From an uncultured Gammaproteobacteria bacterium (GTDB taxonomy: Bacteria > Pseudomonadota > Gammaproteobacteria > Poriferisulfidales > GCA-002705445), in the NCBI GenBank assembly GCA_913042035.1, contig CAJWIN010000003.1:1-52663 (forward strand): 52,663 bases of DNA, in the 5' to 3' direction. Position numbers and translations under genes: made by a program. Below the pieces are notes generated by a model, which had not been told where the DNA came from, did not search any database, and saw only the letters and a program-made list of their open reading frames with translations. Every line of letters starts with the position of its first letter. Position 1 is the first letter of the stretch. Shown here piece by piece: positions 28,397 through 37,454 of this stretch.

Positions 28397-29410
28397 CTAC
28401 ATTCTCTGAAATTGCTTTAAAAATCTTAAATCATTTTCATAAAATAATCTTAAATCTGTGATACCTAGCTTAAGCATAGCTAATCTCTCTACTCCTAATC
28501 CAAATGCGTAACCACTATAAATAGATGAATCAATTTTAGCCATATCAAGTACGTTAGGATGAACCATTCCACAACCCAAAATTTCTAACCAATTTTTATT
28601 GCCTTTGGAATCTACATACTCGATATCTACTTCAGCGGAAGGCTCTGTAAATGGAAAATATGATGGTCTAAATCTAATCTTTAAGTCGTCTTGCTCAAAA
28701 AAACTTTTTAAAAAAATATTAATAATTGACTTTAAATTAGAAAAGGAGACTTCTTTGTCGATATATAGACCCTCAATTTGATGAAACATTGGTGTATGTG
28801 TTATGTCAGAATCTTTCCTATATACTTTTCCAGGAGCAATTATTCTAATAGGGGGGTCTTGTTGATCCATTGTTCTAACCTGCACTGAAGAAGTGTGAGT
28901 TCTTAGCAAGAAATTATTATCAAGATAAAATGTATCATGCATTGCTCTAGCTGGATGTGATTCAGGAATATTTAATGCTGAGAAGTTATGAAATTCATCT
29001 TCAACTTCTGGTCCCTCAACACATTCAAATTTTAGAGACTCAAAAATCTCAATCGATTTACCCATTATCTTGGTTATTGGATGAATGCTACCAACAGATG
29101 ATGATCTGCCAGGCATTGTTAAATCAAATTCGTCTTTGGAATTAATCGAAACTTTACTAAGCAATGCTTTTCTTTCTTCTAGAATACTATTTATAGCGTT
29201 TTTGACATTATTTAAACTTTTACCAGCTATAGCCTTCTCCTCAGAATTTAATTCTGAGAGCGATTTCATGAAACTGTTTAGTGAACTTTTTTTACCAAGA
29301 AATTTGACCCTCATTGACTCTAGTTCATCTAAGTTATTGACGGCTTTAATTGATTTTGTTGCTTCTTCTAGAACTTTTTTTAAATCGTTTTTTAAAGTAT
29401 TGCCAGACAT
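28397..29410 (-). CDS. pheS: Phenylalanyl-tRNA synthetase alpha subunit
   Basis: PheS is the catalytic subunit of the alpha2-beta2 synthetase. An N-terminal coiled coil (residues 1-85) is followed by the class II catalytic core with HPITKIMGKSIEIF, FHNFSALNIPESHPAR, LRTHTSSVQVRTM (motif 2) and GYAFGLGVERLAMLKLG (motif 3). The length of 337 aa is normal, so only the beta subunit is reduced. It sits 3 nt from pheT and overlaps the rplT stop. Confidence 0.97.
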   Translation of the reverse strand: MSGNTLKNDLKKVLEEATKSIKAVNNLDELESMRVKFLGKKSSLNSFMKSLSELNSEEKAIAGKSLNNVKNAINSILEERKALLSKVSINSKDEFDLTMPGRSSSVGSIHPITKIMGKSIEIFESLKFECVEGPEVEDEFHNFSALNIPESHPARAMHDTFYLDNNFLLRTHTSSVQVRTMDQQDPPIRIIAPGKVYRKDSDITHTPMFHQIEGLYIDKEVSFSNLKSIINIFLKSFFEQDDLKIRFRPSYFPFTEPSAEVDIEYVDSKGNKNWLEILGCGMVHPNVLDMAKIDSSIYSGYAFGLGVERLAMLKLGITDLRLFYENDLRFLKQFQRM

Positions 29411-29769
29411 TATGCTGCAAGTTGTGACTTCGCTTCTTTTGCAATTGCAGCAAAAGTTTCAATATCATTCATTGCTAAATCCGCGAGAATTTTTCTATCT
29501 ATTTCAATTTCTGCTTTACTCAACCCATTAATTAAAGAACTATAACTGAGGTCATACATTCTAGCAGCCGCATTAATTCTTACTATCCATAAAGCTCTAA
29601 AAGTTCTCTTTTTTTGTTTCCTGTCTCTGTAAGCATACTGCCCAGCTTTAGTTACAGCTTGTGTAGCAACCCTATATATGTTTTTTCTTGCACCATAATA
29701 GCCTTTTGCTTTTGCTTTAACTTTCTTATGTCTTGCATGTGCAATAACGCCTCTTTTTACTCTTGACAT
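29410..29769 (-). CDS. rplT: 50S ribosomal protein L20
   Basis: L20 is an rRNA-binding assembly protein of the large subunit. The sequence is typical: [30 protein letters not shown], then [23 protein letters not shown]. The length of 119 aa is exact. In gammaproteobacteria L20 represses its own operon by binding the leader of rpmI, but I do not see a clear structure for that here. Confidence 0.98.
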   Translation of the reverse strand: MSRVKRGVIAHARHKKVKAKAKGYYGARKNIYRVATQAVTKAGQYAYRDRKQKKRTFRALWIVRINAAARMYDLSYSSLINGLSKAEIEIDRKILADLAMNDIETFAAIAKEAKSQLAA

Positions 29770-29786
29770 CTTTTACTTACTCCAAA

Positions 29787-29984
29787 TTAAATATAAGGCA
29801 GCAATTTTTTAACTGCTGGTGTATCAACTTTTTCAACTAAATCAGGGGATCTTAAAGAACGTTTACGCTTTGTACTTTTTTTTGTCAGGATATGTCTTAA
29901 ATGCGATCTTTTGCACTTAAATTTTCCTGAGGAAGTTGCTTTAAATCTTTTTGCAGCACCCCTATTTGTTTTTAACTTTGGCAT
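29787..29984 (-). CDS. rpmI: 50S ribosomal protein L35
   Basis: L35 is a small basic large-subunit protein. [20 protein letters not shown] and [14 protein letters not shown] are diagnostic, and 65 aa is the usual length. It lies between infC (15 nt) and rplT (17 nt), with a ribosome binding site (AAAGGAAAG) before the ATG. Confidence 0.98.
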   Translation of the reverse strand: MPKLKTNRGAAKRFKATSSGKFKCKRSHLRHILTKKSTKRKRSLRSPDLVEKVDTPAVKKLLPYI

Positions 29985-29999
29985 TTTCTTTCCTTTTTT

Positions 30000-30515
30000 T
30001 TATTTTCTTGGCGCAATAACCATAACTATTTGTCTACCTTCAAATTTTGGGCTTTGCTCAACTTCCGCAACGTCCTCTAAATCTTTTTCTATCCTCTCAA
30101 CTTGCTTCATTCCTAATTCTTTGTGAGCAAGCTCTCTTCCTCTAAATCTAATAGTAATTTTTGCTTTATCACCATCAGTTATAAATCTTCTTAAATTTGT
30201 AAGTTTTGTTTGGTAATCATTTTCTTCAGTACCAGGCCTTAACTTAATCTCTTTAACTTGCTGTTGCTTTTGTTTCTTTTTTGCTTGTTGAGCTTTTTTA
30301 TTTTGCTCAAATCTAAATTTCCCATAGTTCATTACTTTACACACTGGCGGCTTTGCATTTGGTGTTACTTCTACCAAATCAAGATCTGCTTCCTTTGCAA
30401 TTTCTAGTGCGTCATTTATTTTAACAACTCCTAGATTCTCTCCTTCTACTCCGATTAATCTAACCTCAGGGGTTTTAATACTCTGATTAAGTCTTGTATA
30501 TTTGTCTGAACTAAT
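30000..30515 (-). CDS. infC: Translation initiation factor IF-3, ATT start
   Basis: IF-3 checks the start codon and keeps ribosomal subunits apart. I place the start at an ATT codon (30515-30513), because AGGAG lies 7 nt upstream and because the protein then begins [28 protein letters not shown], covering the complete N-terminal domain. No ATG, GTG or TTG gives that domain; the first TTG (30377) would delete it. An AUU start in infC is the known basis of its autoregulation in E. coli, since IF-3 discriminates against non-standard starts. The C-terminal domain ([20 protein letters not shown] to [13 protein letters not shown]) is intact. 171 aa. It follows thrS by about 30 nt. Confidence 0.93.
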   Translation of the reverse strand: MSSDKYTRLNQSIKTPEVRLIGVEGENLGVVKINDALEIAKEADLDLVEVTPNAKPPVCKVMNYGKFRFEQNKKAQQAKKKQKQQQVKEIKLRPGTEENDYQTKLTNLRRFITDGDKAKITIRFRGRELAHKELGMKQVERIEKDLEDVAEVEQSPKFEGRQIVMVIAPRK

Positions 30516-30546
30516 TTCTACTCTCCTATTATATACTAAATTATTA

Positions 30547-32442
30547 TTATTTTTTACTACTCAATTTTTTTATAAAATCATCCACACTGATTGAATCGTG
30601 TTCAGTGCCATCATACTCTCTGACTGAAATATTGCCGGATGATACTTCTTTATCACCAATTATTACAACATATGGAACTTTTGCAATAATGTGTTCTCGA
30701 ATCTTATAACCAATCTTTTCATTTCTCAAGTCTAAAAAGCAACGAAAATTACTTTCAACAAGTTCTTTTTCTATTTTTCTTGCGAATTCTACATGCTTAT
30801 CCGCTATATTGGCAATTATTATTTGTTCAGGACATAACCAAAAAGGCAGTTTACCACCATAATGTTCGATTAGAATTCCAATAAATCTCTCCATCGATCC
30901 TAAAATTGCTCTATGAACCATAACGGGAATAGTTTTTTCTCCATTTTCATCTATAAAACTTGCTGATAGCGCAGTTGGCATCGAAAAATCTAATTGAACT
31001 GTTCCACATTGCCACTCTCTGTCCAAAGAATCAGTTAAGGTAAATTCAATTTTTGGCCCGTAAAAGGCACCTTCGCCTGGCAATGTTATATAGTCTGGTA
31101 CATTTTCTTTTAAAGAATTTTCTAAAATTTTTTCTGATTTATTCCAAATATCTTCACTTCCAACCCTTTTTTCAGGTCTAGTGGATAATGCGACTTTAAT
31201 ATTTTCAAAACCAAGTTCTTTATAAACTTTAAAAGTTAATTTAATTAATTTAGTAATTTCATCATGAAGTTGTGATTCTGTACAAAAAATATGTGCGTCG
31301 TCCTGAACAAATTGTCTTGCCCTCATTAAACCGTGGAGAGTTCCAGATGGCTCATTTCTATGAACAAGACCAAATTCACAAAGTTTCAAAGGCAAATCTC
31401 TGTAACTTTTTAAGCCTTGATTATAAACTTGAAGGTGTCCAGGGCAGCTCATAGGTTTTACTGCGTAATCTCTTTTTTCAGAATGGGTAGTAAAAATCAT
31501 ATCTCCAAACTTATCCCAGTGCCCAGATTTTTCCCACAGAGTTCTATCTAGGATTTGAGGTGTATTAATTTCTTTATACCCTGAATCTAAATTAATTTTT
31601 CTCATGAAACTTTTTAACAATTGGTATATTGTCCAACCCTTATGATGCCAAAAAACCATTCCCGGTGCTTCTTCTTGAAAATGAAATAAGTCTTGTTGTT
31701 TACCGATTTTTCTATGATCATTCTTTTCTGCATCTTCAATTTTTTGAATATAATTATCTAACTCATCTTTTTTATCCCAAGCAGTACCATATATTCTTTG
31801 AAGCATTTTATTATCAGAATTACCACGCCAGTAAGCTCCGGATATTTTAGTAAGCTTGAAATGTTTTAGAAATTTTGTATTTGGAACGTGAGGACCTCTA
31901 CACATATCGACATATTCTTGATGAAAATATAATGCTATCTCTTCATCATCGGGAATTTCTTTAACAATCTCTTGCTTATATGGCTCATCTCTCTCAATAA
32001 AAACACTTAAAGCTTCTTTAGCTGTAACAACTTTTCTCACAACGTCATAATTACTGCTAACCAAGTCTTTTATTTTTTTCTCGATTGTTTTCAAATCATC
32101 CAAGCTCAGTGATTCTTCACAATCGATATCATAATAAAAACCATTTTTAATTATTGGCCCAATTGCCATTTTAGCATTTGGATATAATTGCTTTATTGCG
32201 TGGCCTATTAAATGAGCAAAAGAGTGGCGCACGATATCAATCCCCTCATCGTCATTCTTTTTTATTATTTCTATATTACTATCATTTTCAATAACTACAG
32301 ACAGATCTCTCAATTGTCCATTAATTTTTCCTGCAACAGCAACTTTTGCAAGGGAATTACTAATATCTTTAGCAATATCGTACAAAGTTGTGTTATCTGG
32401 AATTTCTTTTTTATGCCCATCTGGCAATGTAATTTTTGGCAT
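30547..32442 (-). CDS. thrS: Threonyl-tRNA synthetase
   Basis: ThrS charges tRNA-Thr. Domains in order: TGS (residues 1-60, [12 protein letters not shown]), editing domain with [10 protein letters not shown] and [11 protein letters not shown] near 75-190, class II core ([10 protein letters not shown], motif 2 [14 protein letters not shown], motif 3 [16 protein letters not shown]) and the C-terminal anticodon-binding domain. The length of 631 aa is normal. It heads the long thrS-to-exonuclease string. A -10-like TATAAT lies at 32460-32455 on the minus strand, which would give a very short leader; I see no good -35 and no thrS operator stem. Confidence 0.97.
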   Translation of the reverse strand: MPKITLPDGHKKEIPDNTTLYDIAKDISNSLAKVAVAGKINGQLRDLSVVIENDSNIEIIKKNDDEGIDIVRHSFAHLIGHAIKQLYPNAKMAIGPIIKNGFYYDIDCEESLSLDDLKTIEKKIKDLVSSNYDVVRKVVTAKEALSVFIERDEPYKQEIVKEIPDDEEIALYFHQEYVDMCRGPHVPNTKFLKHFKLTKISGAYWRGNSDNKMLQRIYGTAWDKKDELDNYIQKIEDAEKNDHRKIGKQQDLFHFQEEAPGMVFWHHKGWTIYQLLKSFMRKINLDSGYKEINTPQILDRTLWEKSGHWDKFGDMIFTTHSEKRDYAVKPMSCPGHLQVYNQGLKSYRDLPLKLCEFGLVHRNEPSGTLHGLMRARQFVQDDAHIFCTESQLHDEITKLIKLTFKVYKELGFENIKVALSTRPEKRVGSEDIWNKSEKILENSLKENVPDYITLPGEGAFYGPKIEFTLTDSLDREWQCGTVQLDFSMPTALSASFIDENGEKTIPVMVHRAILGSMERFIGILIEHYGGKLPFWLCPEQIIIANIADKHVEFARKIEKELVESNFRCFLDLRNEKIGYKIREHIIAKVPYVVIIGDKEVSSGNISVREYDGTEHDSISVDDFIKKLSSKK

Positions 32443-32506
32443 TATTTATCCACTATTATAAAATTTATGGTTGCAGTTTATCACTAACTTTTATCTAAAA
32501 CACACA

Positions 32507-33721
32507 CTAATAATAACGCGTTAATTTTAGCGTTAGATTACTATCACGCTCAAACTGTGCTAAAGGTTCTGAGTCCTCCGCCAAAAAATATTGAGCTTCA
32601 ACTTCAAATTTCATATTTTCGCCGATACGTCTTTCGTACTCAATTGAACTAAACATTGATCCTGTTTTCCAATCAATAATTGCACCAAATAGCAATTCGC
32701 TTTCCTGAAAATCATTCCATGTAAAACGGGCGCCTACAAAAATATCGTTTTCAAATAATGTTGATGCTGTTTTATTTTCATCACGATTATCATAAAGCCC
32801 TTCAAATAATATGCCTATATCAATACCACTATTGGAAAAATCAAAGAATGTATATTCTAATCCAAATACATTAGATGTAAAATTATCACCACTTTGGTCT
32901 GCTATTACAACTTCTAACTTTAAGAGCCAAGCATCCCAAGTACGTTGTATATCTACACCACCTTGTGTGAGCTTTTGATATATAGGTATATGACTTGTAC
33001 CTTCTCCATTTGATTTCAAAAATGGTGCTCTTGCCGTTCCTGTAAAAACGTGAATCCCAATATCAAATTGATCAATTTGATGTTGATAACGTAAAGCAAA
33101 ATCACCAGCCCACCCTTCGCGGCCTTCATCGTATTCAGCATTATCTAAATCAACAGTTAGAGGAGCTCTTTGACGACCATCTACACCTGGAAATGTTCGT
33201 TCACGAAAATATGGTAGATAATAGACTTCAAATCTCCCAATATCAGTAAATTTTCCAAAACGAATCAACGGCTGACCAAGCTTATCTGTCTCATCGCTAT
33301 TTTCTACCTCATCGAATTGATTAATCACATCGACTACGTTTCGACTTTCGGCAACACCCCAAAAAATTTGAGCATTCCCAATTAAAAGGTCAAAATTACT
33401 AAAACGTTGCGAATAATTCAGCTCTCTTATATCAAAGTGTGAACGTTCGTCATCCTGCACATCAACTCGCAGAAAAGGCTCAAACTGTAAGCGCTTTTTT
33501 CGGTCTTTAGAAATCCATCTACCTTCGCCACTAAAATAAATTGAAGGTTGAAAATATTCCAACTGCCCGTCATAGGCTGGACTCTCAGGGAAATAACGAA
33601 ATTCTGTTGTAACGCTTGGAGTAAAACTAAAATCACTTGCCAATGCCGAAGATGAAATCATGGCAAATAAAACTATGATCTTAAAGCTGGCTAAGCGCAG
33701 AGGATTTAAATTCATTTTCAT
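32507..33721 (-). CDS. Outer membrane beta-barrel protein of unknown substrate, in an MMPL transporter operon
   Basis: A signal peptide of about 28 residues (ending SSSALA) is followed by 375 residues of alternating beta-strand pattern with frequent aromatic girdle residues, ending LKLTRYY. An aromatic C-terminus is typical of a BamA-inserted barrel. FWGVAESRNVVDVINQFD resembles segments seen in uncharacterised porin-like proteins encoded with RND/MMPL and LolA-like genes. It overlaps the upstream LolA-like gene by 41 nt; the second ATG (33715) is an alternative start. Base composition is less AT-rich than in the core genes. Export or sensing of a hydrophobic compound together with its two neighbours is an inference from context. 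Confidence 0.8.
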   Translation of the reverse strand: MKMNLNPLRLASFKIIVLFAMISSSALASDFSFTPSVTTEFRYFPESPAYDGQLEYFQPSIYFSGEGRWISKDRKKRLQFEPFLRVDVQDDERSHFDIRELNYSQRFSNFDLLIGNAQIFWGVAESRNVVDVINQFDEVENSDETDKLGQPLIRFGKFTDIGRFEVYYLPYFRERTFPGVDGRQRAPLTVDLDNAEYDEGREGWAGDFALRYQHQIDQFDIGIHVFTGTARAPFLKSNGEGTSHIPIYQKLTQGGVDIQRTWDAWLLKLEVVIADQSGDNFTSNVFGLEYTFFDFSNSGIDIGILFEGLYDNRDENKTASTLFENDIFVGARFTWNDFQESELLFGAIIDWKTGSMFSSIEYERRIGENMKFEVEAQYFLAEDSEPLAQFERDSNLTLKLTRYY

Positions 33722-34472
33722 TAAGTTCTATCCCAAATTCATAAACTTCAACACGCAACGTCGTACTCTTGCCTGTTAAATGATTGTCCATCTGTTGAAC
33801 CATTGGACGATAGATTGTACCACCATAATTTTTAAACTCCGATTGTGTTAGTGTTTTGAAATGTGCTCCACCCCTATTAAAAAACTCAATCTTACGAAGC
33901 TGGTTAATATCTTTATCGATGTAAGCGATCAAATATGTATAACCTGAACGTTGATACAATGGTATCTGCTTAATCTTATCAACTTTTAAACCATCAAGTG
34001 TTGTGTCTTCTAGCCACTCATAAGAATATTTTCCCAGCTCTGCCGCAGTTAAATCTTCAAATGCAAATTCACTTCCAACAAATGGACCAGATTTATTTGA
34101 AGATGAAATCCGTTTAACTCTTGCCAATTCTGGTAAATATAGCCATTGATCATCAGAATCTAAAATTTTAGAATGAGATAATAATGCTGTTCCTTCAACA
34201 TCAGGTGGCGTAAAGAAAAATGTGACAGACTTATCGCCGACATTTTCATTTGGTTTTTCTTTAGTTTTGATCTCTAATTCACGTTTAGTCGAATCCCCTG
34301 CAGAATTAGTCAATGTCATTGTTAATTTCGCTATACTTGTGCCAAAACCATTATCCATTCGGTCGGATTTGGCAGCAATTCGAAATCCTTTTTCCTGAGA
34401 AGTTTCTGCGTTTGAAAATGAAGAAAAAGTAAATAATCCTATCATTATAATAAAAGAAAATAGTTTTCTCAT
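33681..34472 (-). CDS. LolA-like outer-membrane lipoprotein-sorting family protein
   Basis: A periplasmic protein with a 22-residue signal peptide (ending FSNA). The body matches the LolA-like family often annotated as outer membrane lipoprotein-sorting protein: DSDDQWLYLPELARVKRISSS, then SEFAFEDLTAAELGKYSYEW, YIDKDINQLRKIEFF and a C-terminal strand pattern. This is not LolA itself. The family is typically encoded next to MMPL/RND exporters and is thought to shuttle a lipid or hydrophobic ligand across the periplasm; that role is inference. It overlaps the MMPL stop by 4 nt (ATGA). 263 aa. Confidence 0.85.
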   Translation of the reverse strand: MRKLFSFIIMIGLFTFSSFSNAETSQEKGFRIAAKSDRMDNGFGTSIAKLTMTLTNSAGDSTKRELEIKTKEKPNENVGDKSVTFFFTPPDVEGTALLSHSKILDSDDQWLYLPELARVKRISSSNKSGPFVGSEFAFEDLTAAELGKYSYEWLEDTTLDGLKVDKIKQIPLYQRSGYTYLIAYIDKDINQLRKIEFFNRGGAHFKTLTQSEFKNYGGTIYRPMVQQMDNHLTGKSTTLRVEVYEFGIELNENEFKSSALSQL

Positions 34473-36802
34473 GATATTTGTCCTCTGTCTTTATTCATTA
34501 AAAATGAAAGTAAAGTTGGTAGTACTAAAAAATTGATAAACATCGCCAATAAAATTGCAATGCCAGTAACTAATCCCATATCTGTATTAGGCTTGAAAGC
34601 TGATGTCGCTAGCAAAGCAAACCCAGCGGATAATATAATTGTTGTCGCAAAAATGGCTGTTCCCGCCACATCAAACGCATACAAAATACTATCATGAAAA
34701 GATTTACTTTTATGACGATAGGCTTGCATGAATTTCGAAATCAAATGAACTGTGTCATCGATCACAAGACCAATTGCCACCGCGCCAACAATTGCAATTG
34801 AAAATCCAACTGTACCTGAGATAATAGCCCAAAGCCCAAATGTTGCTAAAATAGGAACAGTGTTTAAAACGACACTCAAAAATCCAATGCCAAATGATTT
34901 AAATGATACAGCCATAATTAAAAAAATTACGGCAATTAAAAAAAGGCTTCCTTTAATCATTGATTGAATATTTCTATCTGCAATATAATTGAATAATGAC
35001 ACATTCCCAGATGCAATTGTAGCTGCTCCAGATGAATTATTTTTTTCCATCCATTTAACAGCTTTTTCATTAAGAGTTCGTGCTTCAACTGTTGAAACGT
35101 CTTTTATAGTCGTAGTCACTCGAGTGCTCTGGCGATTAATATTAATACGGTCATTTAAATCAAGACCATAGGGAAGTGAAAGTTCATAAACTAGTAAATA
35201 TTGGCTTGCAAGTTTTCGATTATCTGGGATACGGTAAAATTTCTCATCATCAGCATTCAAGTTTTTATTTAGTCGTTTCATAACATCTGAAATTGCATAA
35301 ACATGAGCGACTTCAGGCTGGGTCTTTAGCCATTTCGTAAAACGATTAACATCTTCTAAGAATTCAGGCTCAAGAACTCCCTGAGGCTTGCCAGAATTAA
35401 TAATAAATTCAATATTATCAGTTCCAAAAAAAGGCCGTGTAGCATCAATGGAATCACGGATATCAATACCGGGACTGAAATATTTTGACCAAACATCATT
35501 GAGCTCTAAACGTGGAATGAGTGCTATAGATGCAATACAAAAAAATACTGTTCCAAAAAAAGCTTTATTTCGATACTTGTATATAACTTCGCCAATGTAA
35601 TGAAAAATTGAAGACTTTGAACTCTCACTATTAGAAGCTTCATATTTTAGAGGTAATAAATTCATGATAGCTGGAAGGAAAGTTAAGGATAAAACCCATG
35701 CCATAAAAATACCTGCCGCAGTCATATTTCCAAGATGGTGAAATGGTGGTGAATCAGAAAAGTTTAAACTTAAAAATCCAATCGCAGTTGTAATAGAAGT
35801 TAGCGTTACGGGAAATGTATTGGTTGCTACTGCCTTGACTATTGCCTCCTGCTTATTAATACCGCTATACATATGTTGTCGAAACGCAGAGAGAATATGC
35901 ACAGCATCAGCGATAGCAATGGTCAAAATAATCGTTGGGGCAGAAATTGATAATGGCGTTAGTTCTACCCCTGTCCAACCACCTAAGCCCATACCAAAAA
36001 TAGTTGATAAAATGATGATAAATAGTCCAGACACCATCGCAAGAATAGAACGCATAACAATAAACATCACAATGATAATTATCAAATACATTGCTGGTAT
36101 AAGAGTTTCAGAATCTTTCATTCCGACCTCGCTAAATGCAGAGGACAACATTGAAGCACCAGTAAGTTTTACTTCAATATTTGGATATTTTTCTTTGATC
36201 TTATCTCGAATTTCACGTGCCATTGCTGCAGTACCTAATACATCTTCAGCAATACTTCTATCCACTTGTAAAATAGAATTCACAATCGTAGCACCGCCAT
36301 CGGGTGCTGTAATAAATTTGTGTAAGAGCGGTTCATTTTCTGCAACACTTTTAAGTCGAAGCATCTGATTAGGTAGCTCAATTTCTTCCTTATCAAAAAT
36401 CAAATCTTCAACAATAAGATCGTCGCCTTTAGCAAAAGTATGCTGAAAGTTTGTCAAACTATCGACACGGGAAACAAAGGGAAGATTCCAAGCCTGGGCT
36501 GTTATATCGTAAACTGCTTCAATAACATGAGGTTGATATATGTCCCCTTCCTTTGGAATTATAACAAAGCTAACGTTGTCAGCCTTTCCATACGTAGCTT
36601 CAAAATTTAAAAATCTTTGTAATTCCGGATTTTCTTCGCCAAAAAAAATCTGATAATCTCCTGAGAAGCTAAGATTTTTGGCGCCATATCCACCAATAAG
36701 AGTTAGCATTATACATAGAAAGATAGTTAGCAATTTTCGCGTCGCTGCAAATTTAGCAACTCTCTCTCCCCACCATTCAACGTTCCTTGCGATTTGTGCC
36801 AT
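34469..36802 (-). CDS. RND/MMPL superfamily transporter
   Basis: A 12-helix RND-superfamily exporter of the MMPL/HpnN-like type. Two repeats each have one leading membrane helix, a large periplasmic loop and a five-helix bundle. The conserved sterol-sensing-like motifs are ILTIAIADAVHILSAF (first half) and GLVIDDTVHLISKF (second half), with Asp residues that may carry protons. ATG at 36802 is preferred over an in-frame TTG at 36820, since the protein then starts MAQIARNVEWWGERVAKF with the usual pre-helix. No membrane fusion protein is encoded nearby, so it is not a tripartite AcrB-type pump. It forms an operon with the LolA-like and barrel genes, lies beside tRNA-Val and is markedly less AT-rich than the thrS-side genes. 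Confidence 0.9.
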   Translation of the reverse strand: MAQIARNVEWWGERVAKFAATRKLLTIFLCIMLTLIGGYGAKNLSFSGDYQIFFGEENPELQRFLNFEATYGKADNVSFVIIPKEGDIYQPHVIEAVYDITAQAWNLPFVSRVDSLTNFQHTFAKGDDLIVEDLIFDKEEIELPNQMLRLKSVAENEPLLHKFITAPDGGATIVNSILQVDRSIAEDVLGTAAMAREIRDKIKEKYPNIEVKLTGASMLSSAFSEVGMKDSETLIPAMYLIIIIVMFIVMRSILAMVSGLFIIILSTIFGMGLGGWTGVELTPLSISAPTIILTIAIADAVHILSAFRQHMYSGINKQEAIVKAVATNTFPVTLTSITTAIGFLSLNFSDSPPFHHLGNMTAAGIFMAWVLSLTFLPAIMNLLPLKYEASNSESSKSSIFHYIGEVIYKYRNKAFFGTVFFCIASIALIPRLELNDVWSKYFSPGIDIRDSIDATRPFFGTDNIEFIINSGKPQGVLEPEFLEDVNRFTKWLKTQPEVAHVYAISDVMKRLNKNLNADDEKFYRIPDNRKLASQYLLVYELSLPYGLDLNDRININRQSTRVTTTIKDVSTVEARTLNEKAVKWMEKNNSSGAATIASGNVSLFNYIADRNIQSMIKGSLFLIAVIFLIMAVSFKSFGIGFLSVVLNTVPILATFGLWAIISGTVGFSIAIVGAVAIGLVIDDTVHLISKFMQAYRHKSKSFHDSILYAFDVAGTAIFATTIILSAGFALLATSAFKPNTDMGLVTGIAILLAMFINFLVLPTLLSFLMNKDRGQIS

Positions 36803-36891
36803 AGTTTTGTCACTCAACAAATAATACTAATTTGTAATATATTATTACTATATCGTACTTTATAAAATAGTTAGCTTTGCTGTTAGGCTCG

Positions 36892-36968
<77 letters not shown>

Positions 36969-37041
36969 TTATATAAAAATGTTAATATAACATTTATAAT
37001 ATAATCATGCATAATAGTATTATTTATAACTACAAAAAATT

Positions 37042-37440
37042 ATGAAAAAGCTAAATAAATATATTTCTATTTTTATCATTCTTGGACTAACAAATATTCC
37101 AAGTTTTGCAGATGAATATAAAAATGAAGATCAAGTGTATCATGTTGTTTTGGTTTGGCTAAAAACCTATAGAAATGAAATGAGAATAAATAAAATTATT
37201 GATGCAAGTAAAGAACTTAAAAATATCCCGGGTGTGTTAGAAGTTTCTACCGGAAAAGTTTTGCGAAGTTCAAGAGTAATAGTTGATGATACTTTTGATG
37301 TAAGTATTATAATTAAGTTTGCATCAAAAGAATACTTAAAGGATTACTTAGTTCATCCAATTCATGTAAAAATTGCCAACGAAGTTATAAAACCTTTAGC
37401 GAATAAAATTACGGTTTACGATACAATAATTCAAAAATAA
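37042..37440 (+). CDS. Secreted Dabb (stress-responsive A/B barrel) domain protein
   Basis: A signal peptide of about 23 residues (MKKLNKYISIFIILGLTN... ending SFA) precedes one Dabb-type ferredoxin-like domain: YHVVLVWLK, SKELKNIPGVLEVSTGK, DDTFDVSIIIKFASKEYLKDYLVHPIHVKIANEVIKPL. The HPIHVKI and xxDY-type motifs are family hallmarks. Dabb proteins form dimeric A+B barrels with varied roles, and no substrate can be read from the sequence. An exported form is less common than cytosolic ones. 132 aa. It is 14 nt upstream of the next gene, so possibly co-transcribed. Confidence 0.8.
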   Translation: MKKLNKYISIFIILGLTNIPSFADEYKNEDQVYHVVLVWLKTYRNEMRINKIIDASKELKNIPGVLEVSTGKVLRSSRVIVDDTFDVSIIIKFASKEYLKDYLVHPIHVKIANEVIKPLANKITVYDTIIQK

Positions 37441-37454
37441 ATCATAAGGAAAGT

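Noticed and set aside
32443-32510. Possible attachment-site copy of the tRNA-Val 3' end at the far border of the MMPL module
   Set aside because: No match to the last 20 nt of the tRNA is visible there, and no integrase gene is present.
35820-36368. 182-codon open frame antisense to the MMPL transporter gene
   Set aside because: It lies wholly inside a well-supported gene on the other strand, has no recognisable domain or ribosome binding site, and is the mirror of a membrane protein's codon pattern.
36977-36995. AAATGTTA-ATA-TAACATTT inverted repeat upstream of tRNA-Val and the Dabb gene, reminiscent of a Zur box
   Set aside because: The arms resemble a Zur site but the centre is 3 nt, so the whole dyad is 2 bp shorter than the Zur consensus. 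The flanking genes have no zinc link, and chance dyads are common in such AT-rich DNA.
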